NCBI RefSeq assembly: GCF_048128805.1
Contig: NC_136000.1
Coordinates: forward strand, 21,487,446 to 21,551,445
DNA: 64,000 bases
Direction: 5' to 3'
From: Centroberyx gerrardi
Taxonomy: Eukaryota > Chordata > Actinopteri > Beryciformes > Berycidae
Both the position numbers and the translations under genes were made by a program. The notes under the pieces were generated by a model, which saw only the letters and a program-made list of their open reading frames with translations, did no database searches and was not told the DNA's origin. Positions 58,683-64,000 of the stretch are shown here, in pieces (the stretch's first letter is position 1; the number at the start of each line of letters is the position of its first letter).

Positions 58683-59272
58683 GGTTTTGTTTTGTCTATA
58701 AGGAGACAGCTCGAACCGGAGGGCGTTGATTTGAATCCAAGGTTGTCACAACACACCGCCGGGATCCCATCACACACACACACCGACTCCCTCCAGAATG
58801 ACTTGTTCTTTCCCACAAGGCTGACAAACAAGGAAAACAGTGACAGATCCCAGTTGCACTGCGATTGCAATTCAGCAGTCACACTATGCGGTTTGTTAAG
58901 TTCGGGGCGCTTCAGCTCATCCGCCACTTGTATGTGGGACCTGCCTGTGTGATGCGTGGGACACATGGGGATGAGAGGTCGCTGCAGGGATTTGAGACAC
59001 ACCACACCTTGATATAGGGAGAACTGAGGGTTTAGTGCCTGGATGTGGGTCAGATTCATTGTTACGTGTAACTGGTGACTTTCAAAATATAACCCATTAC
59101 TGACTACTCCAACTTAGTTTAGTAATCTAATTGCTCTTGGTTATTTTGTTGTTTTTTTGTTGTCAGTGTCATATGGCAGCTACCTAGCTTTGTATTCAAA
59201 TTACTGTAACCCTGTTGCATGCAATCCATTACTCTCCAACCATCTACACAGGGGAAAAGAATGATAATCTTC

Positions 59273-59358
59273 ACACACACACACACACACACACACATAG
59301 ACACACACTCATTTTTTCACACGCAAATGGATGCGCATATGCATGCCAGTACACACAT

Positions 59359-59398
<40 letters not shown>

Positions 59399-59521
59399 GG
59401 CTCTCCTTTAGCAAGCAGTCTCCTCCTATGGAAGGCGCTACACCACATGCTGAGTCACTGCCTGGGCATGTCTGTGACTCTCCACCGCAATTCCCCCTTC
59501 AAACAGAAACACATATGCACA

Positions 59522-59553
<32 letters not shown>
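59273..59553 (+). repeat. Cluster of three (CA)n microsatellites
   Basis: CA runs at 59273-59298, 59358-59397 and 59523-59553. Confidence 0.95.
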
Positions 59554-59557
<4 letters not shown>

Positions 59558-60627
59558 CAGGCAACAGAGAAAAGCGCCTAAAACAAAGGCGGAGGGAGGT
59601 AGAGAGGCGGTGGCGCACTTCTTTACTCAACAGAGGCCAAAACGGCGCCACCGAGGGAAGCAGGTGTGTTGAGTCAGTAGCACACATGTGGTTTCCTTCG
59701 CTTTGAGACCGGGGGATTAAAGTGGCCGCCACACCACACACTACATCAGTGGCCACACACTGCATCAGTGTCAATACAAAATGCTTGGGCCCACTGATTG
59801 AGAAGCTGTATAAAGTGGTTCACCATGGCTACGCCTTTGCTGTTATAGCTGTGTAATATCTGTGTGACTGTGGAAGTGTTGATGTCTAAAGCGTGATGGG
59901 TGGTCCTCTAAGTCAAAGTGGGCACCCATTAGTTTGCATAATTAGGGAGCACTGGTACTGTGTGTGTACTGAGGAGGGTGTGAGTGTGTATTGTTGGGGG
60001 AGACCACAATGACCATAACTGGGCTGACACTTCACTTCCTGAGGCAAACTGGAGGGGTAATGTTTCCGACGTCTGTGAGAGGAGACTGATAGAGGGACAG
60101 ACACAAGAGCCTGAAGTGGGTGCTTGATGCACGTTCGCCACGGACATGATACACACACACACGCACACACACACACACACGCCAATGTGATGTGCTCTAG
60201 TTTGTGTATCTGAACAGGACACTGGGGTCAGGGTTGCGTGTGTGCGGCTGACCCCCAGGCAGGCTGGCGTCGGGACAGACCGCGGGGGAAGAGTCGATGA
60301 CATCTGCCTTCTTGCCACCTCCTCTGCCTGCTTCATGCCGGCTCCAGCAGCTCTGTGGTGAAGATCCAAAGCTCCGGTTATTGTCAGTCTGGCAGCTAGA
60401 GCCTGTCACTGGACTGAGCAGGGGAGGGGCTGAAGCCAGGATGGGCTTTAGATCAGAGTGGACACACCTAGGCAGCGATATCAAAGGACATCTGAGTCAT
60501 TCACTATCATCTACTTTCAATTTTCATTCTCAATCACATCAGTTAAGTGACTCCCTCAGGTTGTAATAATGATTATCGCAATCATAATCATAAAATCAGG
60601 GCACAATTATAGTTTAACCAATCTTTC

Positions 60628-60772
60628 ATTTCTTTTTCTTTTTCTTTCTTTCTCTCTTTCCTTTTCTCTCTCTTTCTTTCTTTCCCTCATTCTTTCTCTC
60701 TCTCTCTTTTTCTCTCTGTCTTCTTTCTTTTTCTTTCTTTCTCTCCTCTCTCTCTCTTTCTTTCTTTCTTTT
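60628..60772 (+). repeat. (CTTT)n-rich pyrimidine tract
   Basis: About 145 bp of almost pure C/T. Confidence 0.9.
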
Positions 60773-61496
60773 CACCAACAGTCCTGCTCTCTGCTACCTT
60801 TCTGTGTGTTTCACTACCTGTCAAGGTATTGCAGTATTGCATGGCTGCTTGCTGTCTCTGCCAACACTTGGTCTGACCCTTGAAACCTATTCTCCATGTG
60901 GCCAGTGACGTACAGTCTGATGAAACATCTGCCCATTGAATGGAAACAGTTCTTAGAGGTTGTTTGGGTGGGTTTCACCCGACTGTGACATCCACCGACA
61001 GAAATAGCAGAGTTTATGTAAAACAGCAGTGGGTCAAAACAGGTTTAGTCTAGGTGTTACCTTTTAAAAGAATCATTGGAGAGCAGTGCGGCACAGTTTC
61101 TGGATTTAAAGGAAATGAATTACCAGCCGGGTGACTAATCATGGAAAAAACTGGCCTGGATCATAAACTTGAGCGGGGAATTCACAATCTCTTCATCCTC
61201 AGAGATATCAAAGGTGATATCAAGGGTTACAGTAGGGCCGAACTCATTTGAATCCTATATTCAGCTCGTTTATGTGGCAATTAACCAGTTTATTGCACAG
61301 AATGAATCACTTACTGCAGTGTGGGCAAATATTTGGATTGATCTCCATAGTAGGATGTGGATTACTAATTAACGTTATGTTGGCAGTGTAATTAGCTCCA
61401 CGTTAGGACTTCCTCTGCTCTCCCCTGCGCCACAGCTTCCGCCCACACAACCATGAATTACTCTACTGGCAACTGTCGATGCATTCCCAAACCAGC

Positions 61497-61539
61497 TGAC
61501 GTCAAGTGGGAAGGGCTCAGGCCAGGCTACGGTATAAAG
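61497..61539 (+). promoter_or_regulatory. phlda2: phlda2 core promoter: CRE plus TATA
   Basis: A perfect palindromic CRE, TGACGTCA, at 61497-61504 is followed 28 bases later by TATAAAG at 61533-61539. Transcription should start near 61563, leaving a 5'UTR of about 120 nt before the ATG at 61683. Confidence 0.75.
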
Positions 61540-61682
61540 AAGCCTCTCCCGCCGCGTTCATTCACAACGCAACTCTGGATTACCAAGCCCTTTACACAGA
61601 AGCTCCTTCCTCGGGGTCTTCGGACAGAGCAGGGAAGCGGGGATTCACACAGTAACTCTCGGTCCTAAACCGCCCCAAGACA

Positions 61683-62099
61683 ATGAAAATGTCAGCGGAG
61701 GAGATCTCCCAGGTCCTGAAGGAGGGGGAGCTGGAGAAGAGGAGCGACAACCTGCTCCAGTTCTGGAAGAGGAAGACGTGCGTCCTGACCACGGACAGCC
61801 TCAACATTTACGCCGACACGCAGAAGCGCTCCAAGGGCAAGGAGCTCAAGCTGCAGTCCATCAAGAAGGTGGACTGCGTGGAGCGCACCGGCAAGTTCGT
61901 CTACTTCACCATCGTTACCACGGACAATAAGGAGATCGATTTCAGGTGCACCGGGGAGGATAACTGCTGGAACGCGGTGATCACCATGGCGCTGATTGAT
62001 TTCCAGAACAAAAAGGCCATCCAGGACTTTAAAACGCGGCAGGACAACGAGAGCGCGTCGCCCGGGCAGCAGGAGAGGCGCATGGCCCGGGCGCCCTGA
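61683..62099 (+). CDS. phlda2: Pleckstrin homology-like domain family A member 2
   Basis: A small PH-domain protein (TSSC3/IPL in mammals) that binds phosphoinositides and restrains growth; in placental mammals the gene is imprinted. It is 138 aa in a single exon. The PH domain covers about residues 10-110: [20 protein letters not shown], the basic [20 protein letters not shown] and [16 protein letters not shown], then the C-terminal helix [17 protein letters not shown]. The tail is short and lacks the Pro/Ala-rich extension of mammalian PHLDA2 (152 aa). A second Met at codon 3 (MKMSAEE) could also initiate. Local GC is higher than in the surroundings, as expected for a CpG-rich short gene. 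PHLDA3 is the main alternative, but linkage to nap1l4 and the VDCVERTGK block favour PHLDA2. Confidence 0.96.
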   Translation: MKMSAEEISQVLKEGELEKRSDNLLQFWKRKTCVLTTDSLNIYADTQKRSKGKELKLQSIKKVDCVERTGKFVYFTIVTTDNKEIDFRCTGEDNCWNAVITMALIDFQNKKAIQDFKTRQDNESASPGQQERRMARAP

Positions 62100-62720
62100 G
62101 CGGCTCCCGAGACTCTGGCAGTTAACCACTCCTTATATGGTAAGATAGAAATCAATACAAATGAAATACAACTGATATAATATTTAAAATGTAATATTAC
62201 CCATAATTAAGTCATGTCAAACGCACTGGAAAGTGTGTGTAGGCTAATAATCGCTGCCAGAATTAAGACAGGTGTGCTGTAAAGTGCTTTTCCAACTGAT
62301 GTTAATTGATTTTTTTTTTTTGTTCTCCTTCAGTGTCAATATATGGACCATAACGAAAAAATACTTGGACCAAAAGGCGGACATGGTCTTCCGGTCCAGT
62401 GATGAAGGATTGTTCGGGACGGGGCTCTGGGACGCGTCTACAGACGGACAACTGATCCCGAAAGGCATCTAAAAAAGACAGAGAGAATTTCAGAAGCTCC
62501 GCGCGCAGGACTGAACCCTTGAATTGTCAAAACTATTTCAAGTTCGCTCTCCTGGGAGGAATGTCTCCTAAAACGATGTTGCAACATAATGTTAATTTAT
62601 TTGTTTCCAGGATGATGGTGTTCTTGGCGAACAGTTTGTGCATTTGTTTAAATTATTTACTGTTTCAGTGCATGTTGAGTGTGTATTTATTTGAATAAAT
62701 ATTCATGCTTTTTTGACATA
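62100..62720 (+). other. phlda2: phlda2 3'UTR with an intron, poly(A) signal at 62694
   Basis: A donor TATATG|GTAAGAT (exon end 62139) and an acceptor after poly(T), CTCCTTCAG|TGTCAA (exon start 62334), define a 194-bp intron after the stop. The second exon is non-coding and ends after AATAAA at 62694-62699. Confidence 0.75.
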
Positions 62721-64000
62721 ATTTCTTACTCTCTTCTTTGATTTATTTTATATTTCAAGTCATAACTCATAGCAAGCATTTTACCACATGGTGTAAGTGT
62801 GTCACGGTGTTTTAGGCTTTTTGTACAGCAGCATTTTAAATGCCAGACATGCCAGAGTGAACAGGGAGTGGAAGGCAGGAAAGTCCCCTTCCTCCTTCTC
62901 AGGTGGAATGTGTGTCCTTATTGTCACTGGGTTGGATGGCATGCTTTAGTCATACTTTACAACTGATAAGCAGAGTGGATTCAGTCGCACAGTTCACTTA
63001 AAAGCCTCAACGGCGCTTTTGAACACACCTTAACTACTCCCAAGGTGTGGTGCAAGGTACAAGCTGAATCATTATGTTAAAAAGAAAAAGACAGTTGAAT
63101 TGATTTGGACAAACTCTCACTGTTATAGCCTACCTGACAAAAAGTTGAAAATGTTTTTATTTGATATTTAGGCAGCTTTGTAACAGGTGTTCACATGATG
63201 CTAAATTCCTCTGCCCCTCCAGTCTTATCGGAGCTCTCTGCACCTGTTCTTGTGGACACAGAGCAGTGTGTACACAGGAAGTACAAGTCCACTCTACCGC
63301 CCTGTTATCGTGAAATAAAGACTCTGTCAATGGAAATAATGTGATTCTAGGCACACACCTATACAATCACTGACAAAGAAGCACTGCTATAAACCCAATG
63401 AGTTATGCCTTGGTCATATTCACCGAAACACTTAAGTCCCACACAGGAGCAGATGCACAAAGCATAAAATGCACCTTGAAATGTTGGTGATGTAAAAAGA
63501 AAAATGTCAAAAGTAGCTGTACGTCATGATGAGAGATTAATGTTCGGCAGCTATGATGGCAAATTTAAAATACAGAAGAAGATATAAGTTTCATCTGGAA
63601 ATGCCATCGGATATGTGTGGTAATTTCTAAGTTGTTTGTATGTACTTCTCAACATACTTGTGCTAGATGTGAACAATAAACATTAAAACTAGGATTGATT
63701 GGAATTGATTACACTTATACATTCATACATAGTTTATAAAGAAGGTAGAACACTAATCATTCATGTGAACATTTATGTAACTTTCAGCTTTATGCATTTC
63801 AGTGAACTTTAGATTACATTAGGTATAGAAAATGAACTGGCAATGCTTTTCATGAAAAGCACACATGACAAGGGAGTTGTGAGGCAGTAAAAATAAACTT
63901 TGCCCTCTCTGCCCTGAGCCCTCCTCCACATGCCTCCAGTAGCCGGTCTTACAGAGTGGAAGTGTGTTATGAGCACAAATGCCCGGGGTCAGAGGTGACA
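62721..64000. other. Region downstream of phlda2, no gene seen
   Basis: AT-rich, low in repeats, with no exon or dispersed repeat that I recognise. Confidence 0.5.

Larger units (their letters stand above)
50010..61490. other. nap1l4-phlda2 intergenic region, no gene
   Basis: About 11.5 kb in which I find no exon of a known gene. Dispersed repeats occupy 50.09-50.94, 53.2-53.4, 54.18-54.85 and 55.5-55.7 kb, and long CA/GT, GA and CTTT microsatellites dominate 57.3-60.8 kb. The least repetitive part is about 56.0-57.2 kb. Confidence 0.6.

Noticed and set aside
61453-61668. 71-codon frame upstream of phlda2
   Set aside because: It spans the phlda2 CRE, TATA and start region, so it is not part of a transcript as a whole.

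Overview
The window is nuclear DNA from a bony fish, most likely a spiny-rayed teleost. The exon-encoded proteins are clear fish orthologues, introns are compact, and CA/TG and GA microsatellites are very dense. Fish-type tRNA-derived SINEs and hAT-like fold-back elements sit in the non-coding parts. I cannot name the species.

Four protein-coding genes are supported at exon level. All splice sites given are GT/AG and reading phases close across every junction. They are igf2 (minus strand, 4 coding exons, 9790-14676, 215 aa), th (tyrosine hydroxylase, minus, 13 exons, 17452-23139, 489 aa), nap1l4 (plus, 13 coding exons plus one 5' non-coding exon, about 37700-50000, 359 aa) and phlda2 (plus, one coding exon and a 3'UTR intron, 61683-62700, 138 aa). 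This is the fish counterpart of the human 11p15.5 imprinted cluster (IGF2-INS-TH-...-NAP1L4-PHLDA2). INS is missing between igf2 and th. ASCL2, KCNQ1 and CDKN1C are not seen between th and nap1l4.

Layout: 1-8.85 kb is gene-free, microsatellite-rich sequence downstream of igf2, with a perfect DR5 nuclear-receptor site. 8.87-14.85 kb is igf2 with its 3'UTR and a TATA promoter. 14.9-17.0 kb is the short igf2/th intergenic stretch with two CTCF-like motifs. 17.0-23.3 kb is th with a CRE+TATA promoter and a poly(C) tract just after the stop. 23.3-37.7 kb has no recognised gene; it holds putative conserved elements, a 126-bp minisatellite and a possible small secreted-peptide gene at 34.45-34.9 kb. 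37.7-50 kb is nap1l4, whose introns carry a SINE, a complete hAT-type MITE and a decayed copy of its own exon 11. 50-61.5 kb is repeat-rich intergenic DNA with three fold-back elements in a row and a large inverted repeat. 61.5-62.7 kb is phlda2 with a CRE+TATA promoter. 62.7-64 kb is apparently empty.

The genes do not form one pathway. IGF2 is a growth-factor ligand, TH makes L-DOPA for catecholamine synthesis, NAP1L4 is a histone chaperone and PHLDA2 is a PH-domain growth regulator. Their linkage is ancestral synteny.
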